Shown one piece after another: positions 30,666-50,033 of a stretch of 64,000 nucleotides of DNA (its first letter is position 1; the number at the start of each line of letters is the position of its first letter). The notes beneath the pieces were generated by a model. That model made no database searches and was not told the DNA's origin. It saw only the letters and a list, made by a program, of their open reading frames with translations. Source of the DNA: an uncultured Eubacteriales bacterium (GTDB taxonomy: Bacteria > Bacillota > Clostridia > Lachnospirales > Lachnospiraceae); assembly GCA_900317515.1 (NCBI GenBank), contig ONHA01000008.1, positions 19,821 to 83,820 of the forward strand, written 5' to 3'. The position numbers were made by a program, and so were the translations under genes.

Positions 30666-32240
30666 TCAGACTCCGTAGAAAATTCTGCGGATGCGGTAGA
30701 TCGCACGGTATGTCGCAGGACTTCTCGTGCAGATGCCGACCTCCGGAGAGGAGGCGTTTACGACCGTGTCGTTGCCCATGTAGATGGCGGTGTGGCCGTA
30801 ATACATGATGATGTCGCCGGGGCGGGCTTCCGCGAGGGAACCGACCGGGACGCCGAGATTCTCGATGACCGGACCGATACGCGGGAAGTAGACGCCGAAG
30901 TGGGCATACACTTCCTTGGCGAAGCCGGCGCAGTCACAGCCGTTGGTCAGGCTCTCGCCGCCGAGTACATACGGGTTGCCGAGGAACTGGCAGGCGTAGT
31001 CGACGACTCTCTGACCGATGTTGGGGTCCGAATTGTTGGCGTTGGCGTCGGCGATGATCTGGTTGCACACACCAATCATGCCCGAATGGCCGCCTGCGGT
31101 GTTAATTCTGGCAAATGCTTCTTCGCGGGTCCAGACATGTGCATTGCCGGAAGACTGGGAAGCGGCCTGCTGAGCGGCGGCAGCTTCGGCGGCCTGCTGA
31201 GCGGCAGCCTGGCGGGCGGCCTCCTCGGCGGCAGCCTGCTGGGCAGCGGCCTGCTGTGCAGCAGCTTCGGCGGCAGCCTGCTGAGCGGCGGCAGCCTCGG
31301 CGGCGGCTCTGTCGGCAGCTTCCTGGGCGGCCTGGCGGGCAGCGGCGTCAGCGGCGGCAGCCTGCTGAGCGGCGGCCTGGGCGGCAGCTTCGGCAGCGGC
31401 GGCCTGGCGGGCGGCTTCCTCGGCAGCGGCCTGACGGGCGGCTTCCTCTTCAGCTCTCCGTCTGGCTTCCTCCTCGGCTCTCTTTCTCGCCTCTTCCTCG
31501 GCCTTGCGGGCCTTTTCAATCTCGATCTCCTGGAGAGCGGCGTTCTGGGCTTCGATTTCGGCTGTCAGCGCATCGGCTCTGGCGCGCAGCGCGGCGATCT
31601 CTTCATCATAGTTCTGGGATTTCGCTCTCTTCTCGGCGAGGGAGGCGTCAAGCGCGGCCTGCTGCTCCTCAAGGTTGTGCTTTTCTTCCTTGAGCTCGTA
31701 CTCGGAATTCTCAAGGTTCGTCTTAAGCTCGTTGATCTCCGCAACGCATGCCTCATACTCGCTTAAAAGTTCCCGGTCATACTGGTTGAGCTGCTGTGTA
31801 TAGTAGATGCGGTTCAGAAAGTCGATGAAGTCCGTCGAGCTTGCGATGTAGGTGAACCAGGAGAGGTTTTCATTTCTCTCATAAATGTAGCGGATACGGG
31901 TCTTCATATCCGAGTACTGCGTATCGCGGACCTCCTCGGCAGCCGCAAGGGCGGTCTTCGCATCCGCGATCTTCTGCTCGGTGTTGGCGATGTCCGTATT
32001 CAGGAAGTCAATCTGGGACATCAGATTGACGAGCTGGTTATCGAGATCGGAGATTTCCGACTGCAGAGCACTCTGGGCAGCCACATCTCCCTCGATCTCG
32101 GACATCGTGGAATTTAATGAAGCACTGTTCTCCGCCTTTTGTGCCCGGATCTCGCTCTCGGTGTCCGCCAGTGCGTTAACCGCTGAGCCGCATACCATGG
32201 CACAGGAAAGGATGAAACAAATCAGTCTTTTTCTTAACAT
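30666..32240 (-). CDS. Secreted NlpC/P60 peptidoglycan hydrolase with coiled-coil N-terminus
   Basis: 524 residues. Signal peptide 1-25 (RLICFILSCAMVCGSAVNALA). Residues ~27-245 form a PcsB/CwlO-like coiled coil, followed by a ~130-residue Ala/Glu/Gln-rich stretch of repeats like EEAARQAAA. The C-terminal ~120 residues are an NlpC/P60 domain: catalytic Cys in NGCDCAGFAKEVY (DCAGF in place of the common DCSGF) and His in YYGHTAIYMG. Such enzymes cut D-Glu-diaminoacid bonds in the stem peptide during growth or division. The linker DNA is highly repetitive, which makes it a place where length may vary between strains. Confidence 0.92.
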   Translation of the reverse strand: MLRKRLICFILSCAMVCGSAVNALADTESEIRAQKAENSASLNSTMSEIEGDVAAQSALQSEISDLDNQLVNLMSQIDFLNTDIANTEQKIADAKTALAAAEEVRDTQYSDMKTRIRYIYERNENLSWFTYIASSTDFIDFLNRIYYTQQLNQYDRELLSEYEACVAEINELKTNLENSEYELKEEKHNLEEQQAALDASLAEKRAKSQNYDEEIAALRARADALTAEIEAQNAALQEIEIEKARKAEEEARKRAEEEARRRAEEEAARQAAAEEAARQAAAAEAAAQAAAQQAAAADAAARQAAQEAADRAAAEAAAAQQAAAEAAAQQAAAQQAAAEEAARQAAAQQAAEAAAAQQAASQSSGNAHVWTREEAFARINTAGGHSGMIGVCNQIIADANANNSDPNIGQRVVDYACQFLGNPYVLGGESLTNGCDCAGFAKEVYAHFGVYFPRIGPVIENLGVPVGSLAEARPGDIIMYYGHTAIYMGNDTVVNASSPEVGICTRSPATYRAIYRIRRIFYGV

Positions 32241-32290
32241 ATAATATCTCCTCGTGGTTTAGGGTAAACTTCACCCAGTGAACATAATCT

Positions 32291-32319
32291 ATTAAAACAT
32301 ATTTACGAAAAAGTTACAA
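32291..32319 (-). promoter_or_regulatory. Promoter of the NlpC/P60 gene
   Basis: On the minus strand TTGTAA (32319-32314), 17-bp spacer and TTTAAT (32296-32291), about 50 bp upstream of the start codon. Confidence 0.5.
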
Positions 32320-32354
32320 GAGGGTGAATTGTTTTTTTTATGGAATCATAATAC

Positions 32355-32383
32355 TTGCCACGAAAGCCCATTTATGGTAAGAT
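32355..32383 (+). promoter_or_regulatory. Promoter of the zinc-ribbon protein gene
   Basis: TTGCCA (32355-32360), 17-bp spacer, TAAGAT (32378-32383). Confidence 0.6.
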
Positions 32384-32440
32384 ACGGCTTTAATATCTTG
32401 AATCAGCGCATTTGTTACCGGAAACAGGAAGGAGAGCAAT

Positions 32441-33628
32441 ATGTACTGTCCGGAGTGCGGAAAGAAAATGGAAGAAGGCGCCTCCTTCTGCAGCTACTGC
32501 GGAACCAGGGTGCTTATGATTGAAAATGATGCGGATGACCGCGATTTCTCCCCGGGAGAGACAAGAATCTTCGGTGAAGGACCCAAAAACTCCGGAAACG
32601 AGCACATCCCGGGCACGAAAACCGTGCTGGTGGAGAAGACCTCCGATGGAGGCGGACAGCCGTCCCCGGCAGAACCGGAAGGATCGGAGCATGCCGCCCC
32701 GCCGAGAAAAACCGAAAGACAGATCACGCGGAGAAACAGGGAGAGAAGGAAGCGGAATGCCGGCGACATTCTCTTCCTCGTGGGAGCTGCGGTTGTGACG
32801 GTGTTTGTCATTTTCCTCTTTGTGATCGTCACAAGGGGGATGAAGGGCGGAATGTCGTCGGTGGGAGACACTGATTCCGTTCTGGAATCCGCGGTGAGCT
32901 CCGCGGGGCACGCGGCGATCGACACCGAGGCGGCGATGAGCGCCGCCATCAAGGCTGCGGAGACCGAGGAGAGCCGCAAGGCGGAGGCGCTCGCGAAAGA
33001 AGAGGCCGCAAAAGCCGAGGAAGAGGCCAGAAAAAAGGCTGAGACCGAGATCCAGAACATCACGTCCTCGACGGTGCAGGATCCCGCGATCCACACGCCG
33101 ACACCGACCCCCACGCCGACACCGACACCGGTTCCGGCAGAACCGACCGCAGTATCCTTAAGTGCGGCGCCGGCCGATCTCGGGACGCTCAAGACCGCGC
33201 GTTTCTCGGGTGCGTCAGCTACGTCGCGCCTTGTGCAGGCGGATAAGACGATCAACAACGCCGCGGAGATGGCGATCGACAGCGATACGGTGACATCCTG
33301 GCAGGAAGGCGCGCAGGGAGACGGAATCGGCGAGCAGATCACGCTCACGCTCTCCGAGCCAAAGAAGGTCCGCTGTATCGGACTCTACCTCGGCAACTGG
33401 CGGGAACCCTTCACCTACGACAACAACAACCGGCCGAAGGAGATGACCGTGACGGTCAACGGGAAGTCCTACGAGCTCTCGTTCACGGATGCGATGATCC
33501 CGCAGTACATTGATTTCAATGTGCCGGTCGAGACGAATATGATCACCTTTACGATCAAATCCGTGTATCCGGGAAAGTCTCCGGGGGACACGTGCATCTC
33601 CGAGGTCATTCCCTATGTGACCGAATAA
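32441..33628 (+). CDS. Zinc-ribbon membrane protein with C-terminal discoidin-like glycan-binding domain
   Basis: 395 residues. The N-terminus is a four-Cys zinc ribbon (MYCPECGKKMEEGASFCSYC). After a charged linker comes one membrane helix (DILFLVGAAVVTVFVIFLFV), an Ala/Glu/Lys coiled stretch, a Thr-Pro repeat (about six TP units) and a ~150-residue beta-sandwich domain (AAEMAIDSDTVTSWQEGAQG, KKVRCIGLYLGNWRE, IDFNVPVETNMITFTIK) of the discoidin/NADase-type glycan-binding kind. The order suggests a cytoplasmic zinc ribbon and a surface carbohydrate-binding head. RBS GGAAGGAG. Confidence 0.8.
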   Translation: MYCPECGKKMEEGASFCSYCGTRVLMIENDADDRDFSPGETRIFGEGPKNSGNEHIPGTKTVLVEKTSDGGGQPSPAEPEGSEHAAPPRKTERQITRRNRERRKRNAGDILFLVGAAVVTVFVIFLFVIVTRGMKGGMSSVGDTDSVLESAVSSAGHAAIDTEAAMSAAIKAAETEESRKAEALAKEEAAKAEEEARKKAETEIQNITSSTVQDPAIHTPTPTPTPTPTPVPAEPTAVSLSAAPADLGTLKTARFSGASATSRLVQADKTINNAAEMAIDSDTVTSWQEGAQGDGIGEQITLTLSEPKKVRCIGLYLGNWREPFTYDNNNRPKEMTVTVNGKSYELSFTDAMIPQYIDFNVPVETNMITFTIKSVYPGKSPGDTCISEVIPYVTE

Positions 33629-33651
33629 ATAGTTAATTATATTAAACCGCG

Positions 33652-33683
33652 AAAAGCTTTCACGCAAGGTGAAAGCTTTTTTT
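33652..33683 (+). terminator. Intrinsic terminator after the zinc-ribbon gene
   Basis: AAAAGCTTTCAC / GTGAAAGCTTTT stem of 12 bp with a GCAAG loop, followed by a T-run. Confidence 0.88.
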
Positions 33684-33775
33684 ATTGCACGATACAGTTG
33701 ACAAAAAAAGGTTAGAATATGCTAATGTCTGAACCAGATGTATGACACATGCAGCGGACAGAAAGGGTAAAAAGC

Positions 33776-36700
33776 ATGAGAAAAAGACTGTTTAAAAAGA
33801 TGACGGCGTATGCGGCTGCGGGGGCGATGGCATTGGCTGCCCTGCCGGCAGCGGCAGTACCGGTCCTCGCCGACGGGGAAGCTTCGGCGCCGGACCCGGG
33901 CTCGAAGATCGTCTTTCAGGGCTCCGAGAATTACGGCGGTGCGCTGGACGATTCCTTCAAGGCAGTTGCGAGGACAAGGGACGGCGGGTATGTCGCGGTC
34001 GGCTACTCGTGGGCGGCGAGCACGGATCCTGCCTGAGGGCATGTCGCCTCGACGAACAATTACGCGTATTCCGACGGGCTTGTCGTGAAATTCAACGCGG
34101 ACATGGGTGTCGAATGGGCACAGAACTTCGGCGGAACCGGGACGGATGTCCTCTTTGACGTGGATGTCCTCGAAAACGGCACGATCGTTGCGGCGGGGCA
34201 GTCCTTCCTCGCCGAAAAAGTCGGAAATGCCGTGAACGCATCCGGGTGGGTGCTGATGATCGACCCGGACGATCCGAGCCTCTTTAAGGAAATGTTCCCG
34301 GGCGGCAGCAAAGGCGATTATCTCCAGGCGGTGTGCGCGATGGAGGACAATGAGTTCGTGGTCCTGGGCTACAGCGCTAGTTCGGACGCCGGCGACTGGG
34401 AAAACAGTACGGGAACGACCTGCGGCCTGGCGATCGCCTACGATTCGGAAGGGGAGGTCAACTGGGCCGTTGCAAACAACATCGGCGGATCGGCCGGCCT
34501 CACAGACCTCAAGCGGTCCCGCTTTTTCGGCGGGTGCGTCGATCAGAACGGCGATGTCATCGCGGTGGGCGACATCCAGATCGGAAGGAGCCTTTATCCC
34601 TCCCAGATCGTCAAGCTTGACGGCATGAGCGGAGAGACTGTCTGGAGCAGAATTGTCGGAACGGACAGAACGGAGGACCCGACGGATCTTTCCGAGAATC
34701 ACACCAGCTGCTTTACGGATGTTGACACCCTGACGGACGGAAGCTATGCGGTTGTCGGCTACTCAAAAGGATTCGATTATCTGACGGAGGAGGCTCTTGA
34801 TGCGATCGGCACCCAGGACAGCGTGATCGTGCGCTACGGCGCGGACGGGGCGTTCCTGAACGGCGAGGTCGTCGGGACGATCGACAGGACGGTGGATTTT
34901 ACGGGGATAACCGCGACATCCGACGGAGGGTATTTTGCCTACGGCTCAGCTGACAGCGAGATGATCGAGGGCTTCCAGAAGGAGCGGGGATACACGTTCG
35001 GAAATGCGGGAGCGCATGATTTTCTTCTTATTAAATATGATGCCGAAAACAACTGCGTCTGGTCCGAAAGCTACGGCGCGGATGCGGGCGACTATATCAA
35101 CGGGATGATCATCACGGATGGGGGACATCTTGTCGGCGTCGGCGAGTCCACTTCCGAGAGCGGAAACCCGGTATACGGCAACAACGGAAAGAACGACGCG
35201 ACCGCCTTTGCGACATTCGCATTCGGAAGCGGTGAGCCGATGACAGAGGACAGCGAGAATGTCGTCTGGGCGGACGGCACCTTCGAGGACAGCGCAAACG
35301 GCTACCACGGGCCGATCACGGTCAGTGTCACGGTGGAAAATCATGCCGTCTCCGAGGTCCGGGAGGTCTCCCAGAATGAGACTTCTTCCTATTATAAGAG
35401 GGCCAAGGCGGTCTACGATACGATCAGGGAGGCAAATACCTGGGACGTGGACAGTGTCTCCGGAGCGACACTCTCCTCAAACGGCATCAAGAAGGCGGTC
35501 AAGAGAGCGCTCTCCCAGGCGGCAGCGGCGACGGTCACGAGTCTGATCAAAGATGCTGCGGAGCCGGAATTTGATGAGCTGAAGGCTTCCGAAGCACGCG
35601 CTGCCTATGAGGAACTCGGCACCTATGCCCGCAGCTTCGTCACGAACCTGGACCTTCTCGGCGGAACCGGCAGCGATGAGCCGGCTCTCGTCGGAGCCGC
35701 GGCTTCTTATGAGGAGGAAGCGGATGCCCCGGGTGCACCGTATGAGCACAGGACGATCGGTTTTGAAGAGGAGGATGTGACGGCGGAGGAAGCCGAAGAG
35801 GACGGATTTTTTGACGGAGAGGCGGAAGGCGCACCTTCCGAAAGTGCCGGTGCGGAGCTCTCGGACACCTACTACGCATTCCAGAAAAAATACCTTGACG
35901 CGGTCGGCCTCCCGACCTTCTGGGAGAGAGGGCTTAGCGGCAGAGGCGTGACGCTCGCCGTCATCGACAGCGGTTTTACCCCGGCACATCAGGATATCAA
36001 TTATGAAAATGTACTTCCCGCAACGGACTGCACGAGCGGTACGGCGGCATGACGGACACGAATAAGCACGGCACGGGCGTCCTCGGAGAGCTGATCGCCA
36101 TCCGCGATAACGGTATCGGTATCGCAGGCCTCCTTGACGAGGTGAAGATCGCTCCGATCAAGGTGAATGCAAAGAAGAATACCACGGCCGACCTTGAGGC
36201 GGCGGTGTATGCGGCGGTTGACAAGTACAACGCGTCCGTCATAACGATGAGTCTCGGAAACACGACGTTCAACACGGAAGGCTTCAGGGAGGCGATTGCG
36301 TATGCGGCCTCAAAGAATGTCCTTATCATCGCGGCCGCGGGCAACGACGGGAAGGAAGACCTGGTATATCCGGCAGCTTTCGACAATGTGATCGGCGTCG
36401 GTTATGTGGATTCGAATTTTGAGATTGCCGAAAAGTCCCAGAGAAATGAATCGATCGATGTGACCGCTCCGGGCGTCGATATTATCGTGCCGTATCCGTC
36501 GGTGAGAACCCACTGCACGGTCAGCGGGGGCACTTCATTTGCAGCTCCGATGGTTGCCGCCATGGCGGCTGCCGCAAAGCAGATGAACCCGGATATCACG
36601 CACGATGAGTTCCTTGCGCTCCTTGAGGAGACCTCCGCGGATCACGGCGTGGAGGGCTATGACACGGCTTACGGAAACGGCGTCGTCAATTTCGATGCCT

Positions 36701-37266
36701 TTGCGAAGAAGATCACGTTCAGCGATGTGCTCGACCCGGAAGCCTGGTACTACGATTCGGTCTACTGGGCCTACAATAAGGGCGTCACATCCGGTTACGG
36801 GGAGGGGACTTTCCGGCCGTATGCAGACCTCACCCGCGCGCAGACGGTCGCATTCCTCTATAAGATGGCCGGCAGTCCGGACACGACCGGCAGTGAGATC
36901 ACCTTCTCGGACGTGAAGACGGGCGAATGGTACGAGGACGCCGTGAAATGGGCTGTCGCAAATGAAATCACGCACGGTTACGGAAACGGCACATTTGCGC
37001 CGAATGCAAAGTGCACCAGAGCGATGATCGTGACATTCATCGCGAATTACGCAAAGAACGTCGCGGGCACTTATGCGGAGCCTGCGGAGAAATCGTCCTT
37101 CACGGATGTCAAAGAGGGCGACTGGTTTAAGTCCTCCGTCGACTGGGCGGTGGCAAACGGGATCACAAACGGCTACGGAGAAGGAACCTTCCGGCCGAAT
37201 GTGAACTGCAATCGGGCGATGATGGCGGCCTTCCTCCGCAAGGCGGCGGCCATCGGGGAATCGTAA
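33776..37266 (+). pseudogene. Secreted beta-propeller / FMN-binding / S8 subtilase / SLH protein, interrupted twice
   Basis: Signal peptide from ATG 33776 (RLFKKMTAYAAAGAMALAAL). Residues to ~490 hold five propeller-like repeats (TRDGGYVAVGYS, TLTDGSYAVVGYS, ATSDGGYFAYG, IITDGGHLVGVGES). An FMN-binding domain lies at ~35262-35530, with SGATLSS as the flavin-attachment-like motif. Then the S8 protease: Asp in LAVIDSGF, His in NKHGTGV, Ser in SGGTSFAAPMVA. Three SLH domains (~36715-37262) anchor it to the wall. Two breaks: an in-frame TGA at 34034-34036, and a frame change at 36049-36052 (ATGA overlap) that separates the catalytic Asp from His and Ser. All three segments keep coding quality. 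Either a young pseudogene, an assembly error, or recoding. Confidence 0.75.
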
Positions 37267-37282
37267 GGTATTCATTTTTAAA

Positions 37283-37322
37283 AATGAAGGGCGGGCATCT
37301 TTGCGGTGCCCGCTCATTTTTT
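37283..37322 (+). terminator. Intrinsic terminator before rpoB
   Basis: AAATGA...GCGGGCA pairs with TGCCCGC..TCATTTT, followed by T residues. Confidence 0.8.
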
Positions 37323-37346
37323 ACGGAAAATTAATAAAAAATGTGT

Positions 37347-37376
37347 TTGACATCTTGAAAAAAATATGATAGCCTA
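37347..37376 (+). promoter_or_regulatory. Candidate promoter of the rpoB operon
   Basis: Consensus TTGACA (37347-37352), 18-bp spacer and TAGCCT (37371-37376). A better -10 (TATGAT at 37365) is spaced too closely. The leader to rpoB would be about 95 nt. Confidence 0.5.
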
Positions 37377-37474
37377 AAAAATGCACTATTGTGGAGGACT
37401 ATGTTAAAGAACCTGCTATCAGGCGTTTTACATGGGACTTATAGATTATGAAAGATAACGGGGTGGAATGTCGA

Positions 37475-41380
<3,906 letters not shown>

Positions 41381-41404
41381 TGCTGTTGTACATGGAGGGC
41401 ATAT

Positions 41405-45184
<3,780 letters not shown>

Positions 45185-45210
45185 ATTTCTTCCATATAAT
45201 ATGATGAAGC

Positions 45211-45242
45211 ACCGGGCGGACAGAAGTGTCCGCCCGGTTTTT
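45211..45242 (+). terminator. Intrinsic terminator after rpoC
   Basis: A perfect 12-bp stem ACCGGGCGGACA / TGTCCGCCCGGT with a GAAG loop, then TTTTTC. Confidence 0.92.
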
Positions 45243-45262
45243 CAATGGCAGCAAAAAAGTTC

Positions 45263-45291
45263 TTGACGAACAGACGCGAAGAGTATATAAT
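45263..45291 (+). promoter_or_regulatory. Promoter of the str operon (rpsL)
   Basis: TTGACG (45263-45268), 17-bp spacer, consensus TATAAT (45286-45291). Leader of about 108 nt before rpsL, long enough for regulation but without a clear terminator. Confidence 0.85.
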
Positions 45292-45406
45292 GTCAAGGCG
45301 TGCGCAGAATCAGGGTATTACTGTGCGCCAAAATAAAGCATTTTACAGCCGAACCGCCGGGCAGCATGACTGCACCGGACTTTACAAAGGAGGAAATCAA
45401 AAAGGA

Positions 45407-45820
45407 ATGCCTACATTTAACCAGTTAGTCAGAAAAGGAAGAGAGACTTCCGCGAAGAAGCCGAAGGCTCCGGCTCTGCTCAGATCCTTCAACTCTCTTA
45501 AGAAGAAGAGCGTTAAGACATTCTCTCCGCAGAAGCGCGGCGTCTGCACAGCAGTGAAGACGGCTACACCGAAGAAGCCGAATTCCGCTCTTCGTAAGAT
45601 CGCGAGAGTACGTCTTTCCAACGGCGTTGAGGTCACATCCTACATCCCGGGTGAAGGCCACAACCTGCAGGAGCACAGCGTTGTCATGATCCGCGGCGGC
45701 CGTGTCAAGGACCTTCCGGGTACCAGATACCACATCATCCGCGGCACTCTTGATACCGCAGGCGTTGCAAACCGCCGCCAGGCCCGTTCCAAGTACGGTG
45801 CAAAGAGACCGAAGAAGTAA
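45407..45820 (+). CDS. rpsL: 30S ribosomal protein S12
   Basis: 137 residues from ATG 45407 ([13 protein letters not shown]) with AAAGGAGG ahead. Residues around the decoding loop ([11 protein letters not shown]) and GGRVKDLPG are wild type for streptomycin-relevant lysines. The open frame extends upstream past the start, but over the promoter and leader, so it is not coding there. First gene of the str operon. Confidence 0.98.
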   Translation: MPTFNQLVRKGRETSAKKPKAPALLRSFNSLKKKSVKTFSPQKRGVCTAVKTATPKKPNSALRKIARVRLSNGVEVTSYIPGEGHNLQEHSVVMIRGGRVKDLPGTRYHIIRGTLDTAGVANRRQARSKYGAKRPKK

Positions 45821-45990
45821 AGCAGTTTAATTTTCAGCAATCATCCGAACCACATACAATTCGAGTAGTGCGGCATTCTTATTTCCGATCCTTACGGCTG
45901 TGGATCAAGATAAACCAACGTCCGCGCGAACACATAAGAAAGAAATGTGAGTACCTGTGATGAAATCATATGATTTAGGAGGGAAGTAAC

Positions 45991-46461
45991 GTGCCACGTA
46001 AGGGACATACCACAAAACGTGAGACCTTGGCGGATCCGATGTACAACAGCGTGCTTGTTACCAAGCTGGTCAACCAGATCATGCTTGACGGCAAGAAGGG
46101 CGTTGCACAGAAAATCGTCTATCACGCATTCGCGAAGGTTGAATCCAAGTCCGGGAAACCGGCAGTAGAAGCATTTGAGGAAGCCATGAACAACATCATG
46201 CCGGTCCTCGAAGTCAAGGCAAGACGTGTCGGCGGCGCAACCTATCAGGTTCCGATCGAAGTTCGTCCGGAGAGACGCCAGGCTCTGGCTCTCCGCTGGC
46301 TGACCGCTTTCTCCAGAAAGCGTTCCGAGAAGACGATGGAAGATCGCCTCGCAAACGAAATTCTGGATGCTATCAACAACACCGGTGCTTCTGTAAAGCG
46401 TAAAGAAGAGATGCACCGCATGGCTGATGCGAATAAGGCGTTCAGCCATTACAGATTCTAA
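45991..46461 (+). CDS. rpsG: 30S ribosomal protein S7
   Basis: 156 residues from a GTG start ([18 protein letters not shown]). AGGAGGG precedes it. [20 protein letters not shown] is the conserved 16S rRNA-binding core. A 170-bp gap separates it from rpsL; in E. coli the rpsL-rpsG gap holds the S7 autoregulatory site, and a similar role here is possible but not shown. Confidence 0.98.
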   Translation: MPRKGHTTKRETLADPMYNSVLVTKLVNQIMLDGKKGVAQKIVYHAFAKVESKSGKPAVEAFEEAMNNIMPVLEVKARRVGGATYQVPIEVRPERRQALALRWLTAFSRKRSEKTMEDRLANEILDAINNTGASVKRKEEMHRMADANKAFSHYRF

Positions 46462-46480
46462 TTTGCAGAAAGGATAACAC

Positions 46481-48601
<2,121 letters not shown>

Positions 48602-48622
48602 GGCGTTTAAACATCAGATTCA

Positions 48623-48652
48623 TTTGCAAGTGGTAAAATTACCACTTGCAAA
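48623..48652 (+). promoter_or_regulatory. Perfect 14-bp palindrome between fusA and tuf
   Basis: TTTGCAAGTGGTAA and TTACCACTTGCAAA around AA. No T-run follows on either strand, so it is not a standard intrinsic terminator. It could be an mRNA processing or stability hairpin or a protein-binding operator. The 138-bp fusA-tuf gap has no other clear signal apart from the tuf ribosome binding site. Confidence 0.6.
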
Positions 48653-48739
48653 GAAGTAAGTTTTCTGATATATTCAAATCTAGCTCTATATGAACACAGT
48701 GTGCGCTTAAAGCGCGTCATTAAGGAGGAATTTTTTAAA

Positions 48740-49945
48740 ATGGCAAAGCAGAAGTTTGAGAGAACCAAACCGCATGTTAACATTGGTACCATCGGCCACG
48801 TCGACCACGGCAAGACCACCCTTACCGCTGCGATCACACAGACTCTGGCTCACAGAGTTCCGTGCGCTGGCAACCAGTTCGTCGATTTCGCTAACATCGA
48901 CAAGGCTCCGGAAGAGAGAGAGCGTGGTATCACCATCCAGACCGCTCACGTTGAGTACGAGACCGAGAAGAGACATTACGCACACGTTGACTGCCCGGGC
49001 CATGCTGACTATGTCAAGAACATGATCACCGGTGCTGCTCAGATGGACGGTGCTATCCTCGTTGTTGCTTCCACCGACGGCGTTATGGCTCAGACGAAGG
49101 AGCACATCCTTCTTGCCCGCCAGGTTGGTGTTCCGTCGATCGTTGTTTTCATGAACAAGGTTGACATGGTTGACGACGAAGAGCTCCTTGACCTCGTCGA
49201 CATGGAGATCCGTGACCTTCTGAACGAGTACGAGTTCCCGGGCGATGACACACCGATCATCCGCGGTTCTGCTCTTAAGGCTCTTGAGGACACCACCAGC
49301 ACATCACCGTGGGCTGACAAAATCATGGAGCTCATGGATGCTGTTGACGAGTGGATCCCGGATCCGGTTCGTGACACGGATAAGCCGTTCCTGATGCCGG
49401 TCGAGGATGTCTTCACGATCTCCGGTCGTGGTACTGTTGCTACAGGCCGTGTTGAGCGTGGTACTCTGAAGCTCAATGATCCGGTCGAGATCCTTGGCGT
49501 TCGTGAGGACAAGAGAACCTCCGTCGCTACCGGTATCGAGATGTTCCACAAGCTCCTTGACTACGCTGAGGCCGGCGACAACATCGGTGTCCTCCTTCGT
49601 GGTATCGAGCGTACCGGCATCGAGCGTGGCCAGGTTGTTGCTAAGCCGGGCACGGTTCACTGCCACAGAAAGTTCACCGCTCAGGTTTACGTTCTGACCA
49701 AAGATGAAGGCGGCCGTCATACCCCGTTCTTCAACAACTATCGTCCGCAGTTCTATTTCAGAACAACTGACGTCACGGGCGTTATCTCCCTTCCGGAAGG
49801 CACTGAGATGTGCATGCCGGGCGACAACGTCGAGATGACCATCGAGCTCATCCACCCGATCGCTATGGAGCAGGGTCTTACCTTCGCTATCCGTGAAGGC
49901 GGCCGTACTGTCGGTTCGGGCCGTGTCGCTTCCGTTCTTGACTGA
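48740..49945 (+). CDS. tuf: Elongation factor Tu
   Basis: 401 residues from ATG 48740 ([20 protein letters not shown]) with TAAGGAGG upstream; an earlier in-frame ATG at 48701 lies before that site and is rejected. GTPase motifs [17 protein letters not shown] and NKVD are intact. It brings aminoacyl-tRNA to the ribosome. Codon use is the most biased in the window. It ends the str operon; rpsJ does not follow. Confidence 0.98.
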   Translation: MAKQKFERTKPHVNIGTIGHVDHGKTTLTAAITQTLAHRVPCAGNQFVDFANIDKAPEERERGITIQTAHVEYETEKRHYAHVDCPGHADYVKNMITGAAQMDGAILVVASTDGVMAQTKEHILLARQVGVPSIVVFMNKVDMVDDEELLDLVDMEIRDLLNEYEFPGDDTPIIRGSALKALEDTTSTSPWADKIMELMDAVDEWIPDPVRDTDKPFLMPVEDVFTISGRGTVATGRVERGTLKLNDPVEILGVREDKRTSVATGIEMFHKLLDYAEAGDNIGVLLRGIERTGIERGQVVAKPGTVHCHRKFTAQVYVLTKDEGGRHTPFFNNYRPQFYFRTTDVTGVISLPEGTEMCMPGDNVEMTIELIHPIAMEQGLTFAIREGGRTVGSGRVASVLD

Positions 49946-49972
49946 TAGAAGCGGTATCGCAATTTGAAAATG

Positions 49973-50004
49973 AAACCCTGTCACACTATGTGGCAGGGTT
50001 TTTT
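49973..50004 (+). terminator. Intrinsic terminator after tuf
   Basis: AAACCCTGTCAC pairs with GTGGCAGGGTTT (one G-T pair), loop ACTAT, then six T residues. Confidence 0.88.
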
Positions 50005-50033
50005 GCTATTTCCTCCAGACGAAAGGATGAATC

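Noticed and set aside
30792-31766. A Gly/Ser/Leu repeat protein on the plus strand
   Set aside because: It is the reverse complement of the Ala/Gln-rich linker of the NlpC/P60 gene.
33090-33135. Short tandem repeat coding TPTPTP
   Set aside because: A simple Thr-Pro linker between domains, common in surface proteins; not a separate element.
34034-34036. TGA read as selenocysteine
   Set aside because: No redox context at the site, no visible SECIS-like hairpin just downstream, and no selenoprotein family with this domain.
36049-36052. Programmed ribosomal frameshift in the subtilase gene
   Set aside because: No slippery heptamer at the join; an indel or start-stop reinitiation explains it more simply.
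45245-45406. An N-terminal extension of ribosomal protein S12
   Set aside because: The extra frame covers the promoter and leader; a perfect ribosome binding site precedes the normal start at 45407.
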